From Euclidia mi (lineage: Eukaryota; Arthropoda; Insecta; Lepidoptera; Erebidae): a stretch of 64,000 bases of DNA. Shown piece after piece: positions 1-10,578 of this stretch. The position numbers were made by a program, and so were the translations under genes. The notes beneath the pieces are model-generated. The model was not told the DNA's origin. It worked only from the letters and a program-made list of their open reading frames with translations, and searched no databases. How positions within the stretch are numbered: position 1 is the stretch's first letter; every line of letters starts with the position of its first letter. The stretch spans positions 5,286,761 to 5,350,760 of the forward strand of contig OX123200.2 in the NCBI GenBank assembly GCA_944739405.2, given 5' to 3'.

Positions 1-1968
1 ATGGTTGGATTCCGCAGATACAAACATAGCCAAGGTTTCAGGCAAAAAGGTTTCTACTTTCCTTCTTTTTATAGTTCGCATGCTACTGAGCAGAGGATCT
101 GAACTAAGAAGAAGGCGGTTAAAGATATCCTGATTACAGTTTTCCCTCGAAAATTTCCTCGCAAAATCTTGGCGGTAGCATCTAAAATGTTTGTTGCGAG
201 CCTCAGCTGCTTCCTCCGAAAGCTGTCCAATTGCTAATAATGCCTTTTCAATAATGATTGCGCCATGGACTAAAATTTTGTGCAATGTTGGCGTCATAGG
301 ATGCCAATCATATAGCTCCACATAAATACGAGCAGTTTCTGGAGCATATTGGTCATATTTTACCGGATCAGTTTTAAACCCGCTTAAAATTGCTTCCAAT
401 ATTACTTTAGAGTCTATAAATTAGCTCATAACTGATGCCAGTTATCTCAGCGGCTAATCTGGGGTTCTCAAAGAACCTTCTACTGGTATTTCCATTATTT
501 GTATTTCCGAAATTCGATTTGGGCATATCTATTATTAGCCCTGTCTCAGTACGAAACCTTTTTTGTATCTCTTTTTTAGTTTGTTCTTCAAGGTCTTGCT
601 CCTCTTTCGATTTTCTTCCCCTGTATTTTTTCACCTGAAGTTTGTAGGCTAAATGTAGGATACATTCGAATATCCGAATTTTTGCGTGTAACACCGATAT
701 TCCAAATTCAAGGGCTGCAAAATTCACTTCTATTGAATAGTTTAATTTATTAAAATCTTTTGAGGTTGCTCCACAGATGTAGCACCTACTTGTAGATTTT
801 GTGCCTGTGGCTGCATTGCATACCTTTCCGTCTACCATGGTAATTATAAAAGTATGCTTAATCAAGAATTTCATTCCTGCTATGTCAACCTCTGTTGGAA
901 CTAAAGAGCTAATAGCGCTTTTAACGTTTCTAATTTCCTCTTCAGTGGCATCATTAGTTTCCTTGATAAAACGTAATCTTATTGGTCGACAAAATCGCGG
1001 TGAAGAGGGCGTTGTATTATTCCATAAAACTTTATCATTTTTATCCCCACAAACTAATCGAAGAGGCACGAAGCAGCTTTGGAATATGTTTGAATCAGAA
1101 TCGGGATCATTATCTAGTTTTTGCTTAAACTGTGATTGTTGTGACCCATCGCAGCCCCATTTACTTATTATAGTTAAGCATTCACGCTCTTGCTACTTTA
1201 AAGTTATCAGTACCTCTTCTAGGTACTCCGACAAACGCCTCACAGTAACATCTATTAGAGGCTGTAACTGAGCTTCGGCACTGGTACTCGTTAGCGTACA
1301 CGATTCTTGCGGTGGGTAACATTTTTTCTTGGCTTTCTGTAAAGCACTATAGCACGGGAAAAACTTCTTATTACTTTTTCTTATCAGTTCGTACTGGCCT
1401 TGTGACAAATCGGCATCTATAAACAGTTGCTATGCTTGCATTGGTGTCAAGGAGGGGTGCCCTTTTCCTGATTTCAGATGATAAAATGCCTTTTTATATT
1501 TAGTTGCTCGTGTTGGAGAACAAGTAATATTTTTGATGCATCTTTTTTACCAGATTTTCCCAGTTCCACTTCCGCAGCATGTATTATAAAATCCTTTCCA
1601 AAATTAGAACGAAGTTCTTCGGTCTTTCGCCTCTTGCTTCTCTCACTTGCGTCTCCGAACTTGGATGGTCTGCCTGGCCGTTTTGGTGGATAAAAAACAG
1701 GTATTTCAAAAGTACCTTCCAGCCAACACTGGTTGTTTTTAATAAAATTATCTTTTTTATATTGAGCTTTTGTCCACCTTTGTTTGATTTCTGATTTGAA
1801 ATGAGCAAAACTACATTTTAAATTAACAATTTGGTCTTCATTGTAACCTTCACATGACAAAAGATGATCTTTTAGATATTTTAATTTGGCATCTAAGTTA
1901 GGCAAATTTTCGTTCATCATGAGGTCAGACAGGTATTGTCGGGTCACAACCCTTACATCCTGATGCAC
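1..1968 (-). pseudogene. Transib (RAG1-like) transposase, frameshifted
   Basis: Transib transposases are cut-and-paste DDE enzymes related to the RAG1 core. In transcription order the pieces are: N-terminal region at 1968-1474, with GRPSKFGDASERSKRRK matching GRPSIDFPEASEKTKRRR of copy B; a middle block at 1408-1193 (FPCYSALQKAKKKCYPP); the first catalytic block ISKWGCDGS near 1175; CRPIRLRF and CYICGAT within 1069-407; and a C-terminal block with PMTPTLHKILVHG and QLSEEAAEARNK between about 400 and 1. The parts lie in different frames, with breaks near 1440, near 1180 and near 415, and the last block is read only after a shift. It is therefore non-functional as it stands. Family assignment rests on block order and similarity to copy B. 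Confidence 0.85.
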
Positions 1969-2324
1969 CCTGTGAACCTAAAACAAACATAAACTGTGTT
2001 AAAAGTCGCTAAAAACATTTTCAATTTTAGACAAAATTTTGCTAAATATCTTTGATCTCTCAAAAATGTCGGAGACGGACATATGCGGACTTGATTTTGA
2101 TAGTATTTATAAGGAAAAGGATCAAAAAATAATCTATATTAAAAATAATAGCCCGATCTACCCCGATACATAAACAAAAACACTAGCGAATAAAAAATAT
2201 CAAAGAAATTCACGGTATGAAAATGGGTTTTATATTTATAAAAAAAATATATAGATTGATAGTTGATCATAACTATATTTATGTAATCTGTTAGTCTCTT
2301 ACCTTGTCCATCAGAATCCATAAC
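1..2324 (-). mobile_element. Transib DNA transposon, copy A, truncated by the window edge
   Basis: A second Transib element, diverged from the copy at 24957-27987, lies on the minus strand and runs off the left edge. Its C-terminal coding part reaches base 1, so its 3' terminal inverted repeat is outside the window. A possible first exon, 19 nt long as in copy B, lies at 2306-2324 and is followed by a GTAAGA donor. I found no CACTGTG-type terminus upstream of it. A LINE-like tail starting near 2446 may have replaced the 5' end. Confidence 0.85.
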
Positions 2325-2445
2325 TTTCAATTCGAAAGAAGATCTTGATAACATAAAAAAATACTTTGTAAGTTTAGAGTTTAGAAAAGCACCGAGAATA
2401 GATATGTGCACTAAGTAACACGTCAACTTCAGACTGACCCCATGG

Positions 2446-2662
2446 GTGCTTGGTGCGCGCTATAGGGTATATAAACATTGGATATTGTTCCAGAGTTCGT
2501 ACTCAATACGTGGAACTCAGTATAAGAATGTTATTGTTATTTTGACATTTTGGACTTTTGGCCGCGTAGATCGTGCAAATACCTGTATGTGCGGCGGTAA
2601 TTGCTTACCATCAGGCGATCCGTCTACTCGTTTGCCGCCTTATATTATATAAAAAAAAAAAA
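2446..2662 (+). repeat. LINE-type 3' tail with poly-A
   Basis: Ends in GGCGGTAATTGCTTACCATC, then a CGATCCGTCTACTCGTTTGC stretch and a run of A. The same tail followed by A recurs at 6062-6124. This is the usual look of a 3' end of a lepidopteran non-LTR element. No reading frame survives. The 250 bases after it hold no recognised feature. Confidence 0.5.
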
Positions 2663-2910
2663 CATACAACTGAGGCCATCTAGCGAACGACAGCGAAGAC
2701 ATTCAACACGGCGACATCTAGCGAACTCGATGGAACTAATCCTAAATCGCGCATGCGAAGTTCTCAGGAGTTCAGTTCATACAAGTTGTCAAGTACTTCG
2801 GCATTCGCCATTCTGCAGAATAAACTTTTCGTGGCATCTTTAGAACGCATCCAGTGTGGCTTTAATATTAAATTGTAGATAATATCTGACTTGACTGCCT
2901 CGTTGACTTG

Positions 2911-3167
2911 ACTGCCTCGTTGGTCTCGCGGCATAAATGTGCGCGTGGGATTGGGAGGTCTCGGGTTCGATTCCCGGGTCCGGCAAAGTGTTATTGGGTT
3001 TTTCCTCTAGGAAATCCTCAGTAGCAGCACAGAGTCTGGTAATGTGCCCGGTACGGCAATAGGCTCGCCCCCTATTACGTGGGACTAAAATAAATCTGGC
3101 GAAATGTGGGTGTAATATTTACATCTCTGCCTACCCCTTCGGGGAAACAGGCGTGACTTTAAAAAAA
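2911..3167 (+). repeat. SINE, head type A, full length
   Basis: tRNA-derived head (ACTGCCTCGTTGGTCTCGCG, B-box GGTTCGATTCC) followed by a body with AATAGGCTCGCCCCCTATTA and the tail CCTACCCCTTCGGGGAAACA then GGCGTGA and an AT-rich end. The first 17 bases of the head are present twice (2894-2927), a small duplication at the insertion point. Confidence 0.85.
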
Positions 3168-3374
3168 ATATATATATCTGAATAAACAACGAATAACTGG
3201 CCCGAGTCCTGACTCAACCTACGAATGAAAAACACAATAACCCATGTTTTTTCATCGCTTGTGTATACTTGTGACACCGGAATTACACTAAAATTATAAG
3301 AGAAAAAACACTTAACCAGAGTATCAAAAGTTGATCAACATTTTACACTATTTTAATAATCTTTGTTCTTCCAG

Positions 3375-3531
3375 AAAAACTGAATCTCCGGAATGGCAAG
3401 TAGTGAACGGTTTCGCGTTATGGGCGGTGTGGAAGATCGGCGGTGGGCAGAGCACGGGGCCCGTTCAGACCCCCGTGGTGGGAGAGCGGGTCGAATGGGA
3501 CCCCCACACGAGGCAGGCTGTGCAGATACTT
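3375..3531 (+). CDS. Penultimate coding exon of an unrecognised host gene
   Basis: A pyrimidine-rich tract and CAG precede base 3375, and a strong donor (CTT then GTAAGTATC) follows 3531. The one open frame reads KTESPEWQVVNGFALWAVWK, continues with a glycine-rich stretch and VVGERVEWDP, and ends QAVQIL at a codon boundary. The first base completes a codon from an upstream exon, so earlier exons must lie left of the window, beyond the Transib and SINE. The exon at 10579 begins in the matching phase. Base composition is GC-rich against AT-rich surroundings, as expected of conserved coding sequence. I do not recognise the family; the Trp/Val-rich pattern suggests a beta-strand domain, which is inference only. 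Confidence 0.75.
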
Positions 3532-3607
3532 GTAAGTATCAAGACAAAAACATATTCAGACGTTCCTTAAAATTAGATTAAAATAATGTATATAGACAAC
3601 TTAACAG

Positions 3608-3669
3608 AATTTGAACATTTAGAAAATAAATATTAGCTATGAACTCCATACTTGGTCAATACATTATTA
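3608..3669 (+). repeat. 62-bp direct repeat flanking a SINE (left copy)
   Basis: Matches 3922-3983 with a single A/G difference. The two copies bracket the SINE at 3677-3921. It is much longer than an ordinary SINE target-site duplication. Confidence 0.9.
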
Positions 3670-3676
3670 TTTATTT

Positions 3677-3921
3677 CTAGTCTCACGCCTGTATCCCCGA
3701 AGGAGTTGGCAGAGGTTTAAATATTACACCCACATTTCGCCATGAAGTTTTAGGTCCCACGCAATAGGGGGCGAGCCTATTGCCGTTGCCGGGCACATAA
3801 CCAGACTCCGGGCTTCTACTGAGTATTCGGCAAAAACCCAGTAACACTTTTGCCCGACCCGGAATCGAAACCGGGACCTCCGATCAGGAGTCGCATACGC
3901 TATCCACTGGACCACGGAGGC
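3677..3921 (-). repeat. SINE, head type B, full length
   Basis: Minus-strand copy. The head reads TGCCTCCGTGGTCCAGTGGA with B-box GGTTTCGATTCC, and the tail is the shared CCCCTTCGGGG-type tail (here slightly decayed) ending CAGGCGTGA. It sits between the two 62-bp repeats. Confidence 0.85.
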
Positions 3922-3983
3922 AATTTGAACATTTAGGAAATAAATATTAGCTATGAACTCCATACTTGGTCAATACATTATTA
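3922..3983 (+). repeat. 62-bp direct repeat flanking a SINE (right copy)
   Basis: Right partner of 3608-3669; begins AATTTGAACATTTAGGAAAT and ends CAATACATTATTA. Confidence 0.9.
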
Positions 3984-4014
3984 AATAGTCTAAAAGGGTT
4001 AATTTATCATCATA

Positions 4015-4200
4015 TTAGCTAATAGACGTCCACTACTGAACATAGGCCTCCCTCTGAGCTCAACATGACCGGTCCGATCGCATTCATCTGCTTACTGCGA
4101 TCCCAAAAAGATGTTGGTCCACCTTGTGGGAGACTTACCTCTGCTGCCACGTCCTCATAAGTTACCTTTTTACCGCGATATCGACTTCCACGTGCACAGG
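4015..4200 (-). repeat. LINE-tail-like interspersed repeat
   Basis: Begins on the plus strand with GACGTCCACTACTGAACATA then GGCCTCC, the reverse complement of the GGAGGCCTATGTCCAGCAGT type tail seen at 49476-49520. It probably derives from a LINE 3' region; no open frame survives. Confidence 0.45.
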
Positions 4201-4225
4201 AATAGTCATGTCATATGACTTACTA

Positions 4226-5527
4226 CGAGGGGAGTTCAATGTACTCGTATACTCGGTATCGAGGTGATATACTAATGATAAGGGTAATTTAATTATCTCA
4301 TTAGTTAATGACACTCTTTGAGGGTATAAATACAAAATTTCATTTAATTGCCACCATTAGTATTCAAGATATCATTGCGAAAAAACAACTATGATGACTG
4401 ATTCGACAATGATGAAAAAAATCGAGCATCGTGCAGTGATAAAATTCCTCACAAAACAAGGAAAAACTCAAAAAATTATCCATGAAGAAATGGTGGCTGT
4501 TTACCAAGATTCTGCGTCTTCATTATCTACAATTCAGAAGTGGTCAAGTGAATTCAAACGGGGTAGAGAGAGCATTGAAGACGACCCCTGCGCTGGTGGG
4601 CCAATTTGTGCCGCTACTGAAGAAAACGTCAAATTAGTCGAAAAACTTGTACTTGAAGATGCCCGTGTAAGAGTGAAAACATTAGCAGAAATGACTAAGC
4701 TATCGGTGGGTACCATTCAGACAATCCTTCATGAGCGCCTGAATTTGTCAAAGGTCAGGCAAGATGGGTGCCGCGAATGCTCACCGCGCTACAGAAACAA
4801 GTGCGAGTTGACTGTTGTAAGGAGTTTTTGGACCTCTGTGGTGAAAATCCGCAAAGTATTTTCGATCGGATTGTTACTGGTGATGAAACGTGGGTTCATC
4901 ACTATGACCCTGAGAGCAAGCAAGAGTCTATGCAGTGGCACAAAAAAGGATCAGACCCGCCGAAGAAGTTCAAAGTCACTCCGTCCGCAGGAAAGCTCAT
5001 GGCCACGGTGTGTTTTGGGATTCTAAGGGAATCTTGCTAATCGAGTACACAAAAAAAGGTCAAAGTATTACTGCTGCATCATACGCAACCACCCTGCGTA
5101 ATTTAAAGGAGGCAATTAAAGAAAAAAGACGTGGAAAATTAACCGCAGGTGTGTTGCTGCTTCACGACAACGCGCCGGTTCACAAGGCGCGCCTTGCCCA
5201 GGCTGCTGTGCGGGAGTACGGATTTGAAGAAATCAATCATCCTCCCTACTGTCCGGACCTGGCCCCTAGTTATTATTATCTATTTCCCAATCTTAAAAAA
5301 GACCTTCGTGGAAAGCATTTTTCGGACGATGAAGAGTTGAAAGGAGCAATAAACGAACATTTTTCGGGCCATGAAGAAAAATATTTTTCAGAGGGAATTG
5401 AAAAGTTACTTTCACGAACAAATAAATGTAGTGAGATGTTAGGGGAGTATATTGAAAAATAAAATTTATTCAGAATTTTCCGCCTTTTTCTTCATACCTA
5501 TACCGAGAATACATTGAACTCCCCTCG
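4226..5527 (+). mobile_element. mariner transposon, complete borders
   Basis: Terminal inverted repeats CGAGGGGAGTTCAATGTA lie at both ends (4226-4243 and 5510-5527), flanked by TA at 4224-4225 and 5528-5529, the mariner target duplication. The total length of 1302 bp is typical. Outside the TIRs the flanks share a 12-base inverted match (ATGACTTACTAC), which is unexplained. Confidence 0.95.
4391..5462 (+). pseudogene. mariner transposase, two frameshifts and lost catalytic Asp
   Basis: Three frames carry one protein. 4391 to about 4760 gives the N-terminal helix-turn-helix DNA-binding region. About 4760-5020 gives RWVPRML (mariner WVPHEL motif) and VTGDETWVHHY with the first catalytic Asp. 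About 5020-5462 gives LLHDNAPVH with the second Asp, then HPPYCPDLAPSYYYLFP. In mariners the third Asp follows LAPS at a spacing of 34 residues; here that position is Tyr, so the DD34D triad is broken. With two frameshifts and this substitution the copy cannot be autonomous. The ATG at 4391 precedes the conserved N-terminal block and is the likely original start. Confidence 0.9.
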
Positions 5528-5546
5528 TACACTTTGTAGTAAGTCA

Positions 5547-5758
5547 TCTTAATAAAATATATAAAATCCTTGCGTTACTGACTGACTGACAGACACGCTA
5601 CAGCCGAAACTATTGGGCGCAGGAAGCTGAAATTTGGCATGTGTGTTTCTTGGGGACCGTAGGGGTGCACTTAGAAGGGATGTCCCGAAATTCCCTCGGG
5701 ATCGGCCAAAACGGTTAAATTAAAAAAAAATGCAGGCGTAGCTGCTGGCGTCCTCTAG
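5547..5758 (+). mobile_element. Non-autonomous Helitron, family H1
   Basis: Starts TCTTAATA (after A) and ends CCTCTAG (before T), with a short GCAG...CTGC hairpin just inside the 3' end. These are Helitron end rules with A/T insertion. The body has the conserved block CTTGCGTTACTGACTGACTG. Other copies lie at 31991, 35441, 43462, 47286 and 60999. Confidence 0.75.
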
Positions 5759-5859
5759 TATGACATAATTATAGTAAATTTTGTCAGTCAGTTAGTAAGT
5801 TTTTTAGTCAGTTTTGTAGGTAGTAGAACCTTACTAACTTCAGCGTGAATGGGCCGGCA

Positions 5860-6124
5860 GGAACGGGGAAGTATTACCCTCTCACAGAAATTCGACGTAA
5901 AGTAACAGTACCTAAACTATTGCGTTTCGTTCGGTGAGTGAGAGTGCCGGAGGTCCCATCCTCTATTCCTTCTCCCTCATCCCACTCCTCTCGTCCCTTT
6001 TCCTAACTCAAAGGGCGGCAACGCACATCTGACTCCTTTGATATTGCTAGTGTCCATGAGCGGCGGTAATTGTTTACCATCAGGCTATCCGTCTGCTCGT
6101 TTGCCGCTTATGACATAAAAAAAA
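5860..6124 (+). repeat. LINE 3' end with poly-A
   Basis: Starts with GGGAAGTATTACCCTCTCAC, has a pyrimidine-rich middle, and ends with GGCGGTAATTGTTTACCATC, GTTTGCCGCTTATGACAT and a run of A. A related piece lies at 11395-11475 and a related tail at 2590-2662. Confidence 0.5.
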
Positions 6125-6726
6125 ACTGATGCAAAATATCGGTTGAAGACAAAGCACTGGGCCTGTAGCGTCCCCGCGGTCTAAGTCAGATATCTACGTA
6201 TTAACAACAACTACATATTTTCGGAACAGTCCGAAGCATCAGTGTTAGCCAGAGCACCGGGCCTGTACAGATTTAGGTGGTTTACGAATTGTATACGACC
6301 AACATAGAGGCGCATTTCTTATGGGTGCTCTGTAGAAAAACATTTTTTGACCCAAATTGCCGCTTGGCGGCATGGCAGTCGCGCTGTGACAACTGTCTCT
6401 ACGAGTGCAAGAGAGACGAACATTCCTCCTGTGTATCTAAACTACGAGAGCAAGAGAGACGGAGAACGACGCCAGCGCCGCCAACGGCGCCATCTACGAA
6501 CTACACTGGCGACAGTCGCCACTTGGAATCGGCACACGAAATCCTTAAGAAATGCGCTTTTATGTAAATCTGTATTCAGTGACGATGCGCAACTTTGCCG
6601 ATAGACAACGAACCACGCCATCATAGAACTCGATCGTTGTGAGAGGTCCACAATCGTGACAAGCTATACAGATAATTATAAGTATCAAGACATACAGACT
6701 ATAAATTCATAACAAATACTCACAAG

Positions 6727-7375
6727 TATAGTCGTATTTTTTATTAGACGAAGCTAACTGACGTTTACTGTGTTGTCAGTTTATGATGAAATAAAAATAG
6801 TGTTGTGACAAAGTGAATGATTGAAAAAACTCTTGAATTAATGAAATTGCCTCGATTGTCTAGTGAATAGTATATAATAGTTAGTGTGCCGAATGGCCGA
6901 TATCGGGTACGGTTTTAGAGTTTTCGAAGACTATGTTCCTATAGTATTTACCTATACTGAATACCGAGTGTTTTAAACATTAAGGAAAACATTGCGAGGA
7001 AACTTGTAAGACTGTCCTATTTTCAATACATCATGTAGTTGAAACTATAGATGTATAAAATATAACAATTTATAGGTATGTTATGAAAATAAAAACATCA
7101 CTTACTACATAATTTGCTTTTATTCATCATCAGATAAAAAAACATCACCATCGCTTGCGGTGATATTAATTATAAATCTGTCTGAAACATTGTCGATCAT
7201 GTGGTCGAGACCATACATTTTGTCTTCTTCTTTCACACTATTCACACTCATTGTTCGTTCATCTGATTGAACGAAAACTAAACGCATCACTATTGCTTTA
7301 AATATGACAACATTATTTTACAAAGTGACATTAGCTACTGTCAGTTGGCTTCGTCTAATTAAAAATACGACTATA
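6727..7375. mobile_element. MITE derived from a Sailor-like Tc1/mariner-group transposon
   Basis: Terminal inverted repeats TATAGTCGTATTTTT then ATTAGACGAAGC, with AACTGAC after it, occur at both ends; the left and right arms differ by a few bases. The 649-bp element keeps a C-terminal transposase remnant (7120-7251, minus). Ends beginning TA fit a TA-targeting element. Confidence 0.7.
7120..7251 (-). pseudogene. C-terminal remnant of a Tc1/mariner-group (Sailor-like) transposase
   Basis: A 43-residue frame reads VKEEDKMYGLDHMIDNV, then FIINI and the acidic end FLSDDE. It parallels the C-terminus of the transposase at 54-55.6 kb, which reads VKKIEDDYCKSDHVVDMM, FIIRV and a later acidic SDDDE. 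The catalytic core is deleted. The resemblance is in order, spacing and charge rather than close identity. Confidence 0.55.
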
Positions 7376-8380
7376 GTAACGATGAGAAATATCGGCGATA
7401 GACAAAGGATCGTGCTTGTCCCAGGGTTACTACGAATATCATTTAATACTGATGTAGGTTCTGTCAAGAGAAACACTAAAAGTAAATTACATTCGGATGA
7501 AATGGAGACTTTTGGATGGATATAGGAGTTTGAATGACTTAACATCCTTGTAGTCCGACCCTGCTTGTGGACACGCAAATATGAAGCCATTCTTCAATAG
7601 TTGAAATATTTCCTGTACAATCAAACAAGTCGGCGCTGGACCAGTTTGAAAAAAAATCCCTTGACTCGCTCATAGAGTCGAGGCACACTAGAAACTGGTT
7701 TTGTATACGAGTTTCAATGTGCGTGTAAAGTAGCACTGGAAGCGACGATATCTTGCTGAGCGATCCTCGCCCTTATGGTGGTCTAGCGGGAAGTTGTTCG
7801 AGTGTACATGCATCTATCAACTTATTTGAGCGCATGGGCGCATGCCCACAAGCCCATATGGCGCCATCTCCTAAGGCCCCTTACCTTTAAAGCTAATAAT
7901 AACGAAAGGCTAAGTTCCTCTTCCCATAGTATCTTACTTTTTTCTAAATATTCCTAAAATTTAAAAATAAAGTCAACAAATATGGTAGAAGAAGAGAATT
8001 GGGGTTTCCAATATCATTATCCTCTTTTCTCACGAAGCAACCCTATCGCACATTTATAGGGCATACAATCGCGGATTAATAACTTAATCCAATGTCGGTA
8101 AGTAACCGTGGGAATTACACGATTACTGTCAGAGATTATCCATTGTTGTGAGTTAATAGAGTTAATATACTATGGTCGTTTGTTAACGCTTATTAGTTCA
8201 ACTCTATGACCTTTGATGGAGAGGTGTGGAATATATTCAAGATCGTGAAATACAGCTGATGAGTGTAATAATAAACATGTTTCTTAAAATTATATTTCGT
8301 GATTGCCTCGTGTTTCAAAGGACTGATCTATAGCTGTGCTTGACTACAATTATTTTCTTGGAAGGTTTTCTTAACCACTC
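7376..8380. other. Intronic sequence without recognised features
   Basis: AT-rich, no long frame, no terminal repeats that I could pair. Confidence 0.5.
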
Positions 8381-8595
8381 GACTGCCTCGTTGGTCTCGC
8401 GGCATAAATGTGCGCGTGGGATTGGGAGGTCTCGGGTTCGATTCCCGGGTCGGGCAAAGTGGGTTTTTTCGTTAGGAAATTCTCAGTAGCAGCACGTGGT
8501 CTGGTAATGTGCCCAGTACGGCAATATGCTCGCCCCCTATTACGTGTGACCTAAAAATTCATGGCGAAATGTGGGTGTAATATTACACCGCCGCG
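8381..8595 (+). repeat. SINE, head type A, 3' truncated
   Basis: Head and body match the copy at 2911, but the sequence leaves the family just after TGTAATATTACACC, so the CCCCTTCGGGG tail is missing. Confidence 0.8.
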
Positions 8596-8633
8596 TCCTA
8601 TCTGTCTGAATGAACACGATAAACTCAAATGTT

Positions 8634-9022
8634 CCGGCTACACGCTCCGTCTTGCCTGCGATCATGCCTGTACAAACCTGTTTGCGCAGCTAAGCGCGCG
8701 CGTGTGGACGGTAAGACGGTAGCGCGCGCAGTCCTGAAAGAGCGGCTTGTGCGATCGTCGACATGCTGAAGATTTGGACTGCGCAAACTTTACTTGCACG
8801 GTTTTACTTGAACGTGTGGCCGGTTATTCAAGCCGCGCAACAGTCCAACGTAATTATTTTCGAGATTGTATTTACCTGCGCAAACAGGTTTGTACAGGCA
8901 TGATCGCAGGCAAGACGGAGCGTGTAGCCGGGCCATTAGCCACTACAGTGTGTTCCGTCTTTTTGCACAGTCATGACTGCACAAACCGGACTGCGCAGGT
9001 AAGACGGAGCGTGTAGCCGGGC
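8634..9022. mobile_element. MITE with perfect 56-bp inverted repeats
   Basis: 8634-8689 and 8876-8931 are exact reverse complements (outer end CCGGCTACACGCTCCGTCTT). A partial third copy of the same end (GACGGAGCGTGTAGCCGGGC) closes at 9022. The unit is GC-rich with many CpG and has no coding content. The target duplication is unclear. Confidence 0.75.
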
Positions 9023-9068
9023 CAAAAAACTACCAAACGCATCTTTTTACGGTTTCACTAAGTACATA

Positions 9069-9375
9069 GACAGCCCAGTAACAAGCGACGATAGCCCAGT
9101 AACAAGCGGCGATAGCCCAGTGGTGTACGTAACGGACTTACGAGACGATGGTCTCGGGTTCGATCCCCAGGTGCCCCGGGCACACACCTCTGACTTTCCG
9201 GAGTTATGTGTGTAGGTATTTAAAATGTTAATTATCGCTCGCTTAATAATGTGCCTGGTAGATGGTAATAGGCTCGCCCTCTATTTCATTGGGATCGAAA
9301 CATAACTGGCAAAGTGTGGGTGTGTACTACACCACAGCCTACCCCTTCGGTGATAAAAAGGCGTGAAGTTATGTA
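9069..9375 (+). repeat. SINE, head type C, with a repeated head start
   Basis: The tRNA-like head starts GGCGATAGCCCAGTGGTGTA, with B-box GGTTCGATCCC near 9157, and the shared tail (CTACCCCTTCGGTGAT, GGCGTGA) follows near 9355. Upstream, the motif GATAGCCCAGTAACAAGC is present in tandem in about 22-bp units (9069-9118), as if the head start had been duplicated. Confidence 0.75.
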
Positions 9376-9580
9376 TGTATTCACTAAGTATTTGTGTGAT
9401 TCCTGAGGAAGGTATATAATACGAATTCTAGTTAAAGTGTGGATTAAATGTTCGTGAATTCATACATGTCTAGGTTGTGCATTGTCTACGAAATATGTAC
9501 AAATCATAACCAGCTAAAGTAACGCATGCATAATGACATGAATAACACAGGACTAACAAATTAAGTCCTGTAGTCCGTAG

Positions 9581-9836
9581 ACTGCTTCCGTAGTCCAGTG
9601 GATAGCGTATGCGACTGCTGATCGGTGGTCCCGGGTTCAATTCCCGGGTCGGGCAAAAGTATTACTGGATTTTTCCGAATACACACTAGCAGCACGGAGT
9701 CTGGTGATGCGCTCGGTTACGGCAATAGGCTCGCCCCCTATTACGTGGGACCTTAAAATTCATGGCAAAATGTGGGTGTAATGTTACTAATCTTACACCT
9801 CTGCCTACCCCTTCGGGGATACAGGTGTGAGTCTAT
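9581..9836 (+). repeat. SINE, head type B, full length
   Basis: Head ACTGCTTCCGTAGTCCAGTG, B-box GGTTCAATTCC, body AATAGGCTCGCCCCCTATTA, tail CCCCTTCGGGGATACAGGTG. Same family as 3677-3921 and 24621-24882. Confidence 0.85.
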
Positions 9837-10578
9837 AATCACAAATAAAGTGGTTCTTAAAAGAGTTACTAATAACATTTATTTGATAAAAAATGTTGAT
9901 TATAGATACCAAAAAAAGTTATTTTAGTCACTTGTTGCTTTTGTTTTAAATGCTACACATAGCCAGTTTACCCAGGAAGACATTGTTAATAACATAATTT
10001 ATTTTATGTACAACCCGGCATTTGAAGCCGATTAAACAAACTGCCTGCTGCATATTATACCAATAAAGAACGTTTATTTACCAGTTGCTAAGTAATCAGC
10101 TAGATTAATTACATATTTGTAGGGTAACCATCTTGCTACTATGATGTGGGATAGGTCTTGAAGTTATCACTTATATATATGGAAAAATGTAGAGGTAATG
10201 CGAGTGAAGTCTTAAACACACCCTTCTAGAAAATACTTTAGAAAAAAATGATAATTTATCATAAAAATGCCTGTGTCCATTTTAAGATGTCTTAAGCAAT
10301 CCACGTTTTTTACAGTTTATTATGCATTTACAAACAGAAGATTTAACCAAATTTTTCGCACAAGTGAATAGCCATCTATAATAATTACTATGCTGGTTTT
10401 AATGTTCCTAATGATTTGTAGACAATTGCCGTAATTTACAAGTAGCCCTACTTGGGGATTTTACATTTTGTCCTGACATACCCGAATAGATGGTATCCCT
10501 ACGTACACTACATATTTACATCAAGTTTCCTACCGCAGTAATAGTTAATAACTCAAGTAAATAATGATTTTGTTGCAG

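Larger units (their letters stand above)
3532..10578 (+). other. 7-kb intron of the host gene, filled with transposons
   Basis: Starts GTAAGT and ends TTGTTGCAG. It holds at least four SINEs, a mariner, a Helitron, a LINE tail and two MITEs, each listed separately. Intervals without an entry inside it (6125-6726, 7376-8380, 9837-10578) are AT-rich with no recognised element or exon. Confidence 0.7.

Noticed and set aside
2911..2985. Possible functional tRNA genes at the SINE heads
   Set aside because: The heads have B-boxes but do not fold as complete tRNAs with a clear anticodon arm, are followed by SINE bodies, and occur in many copies.
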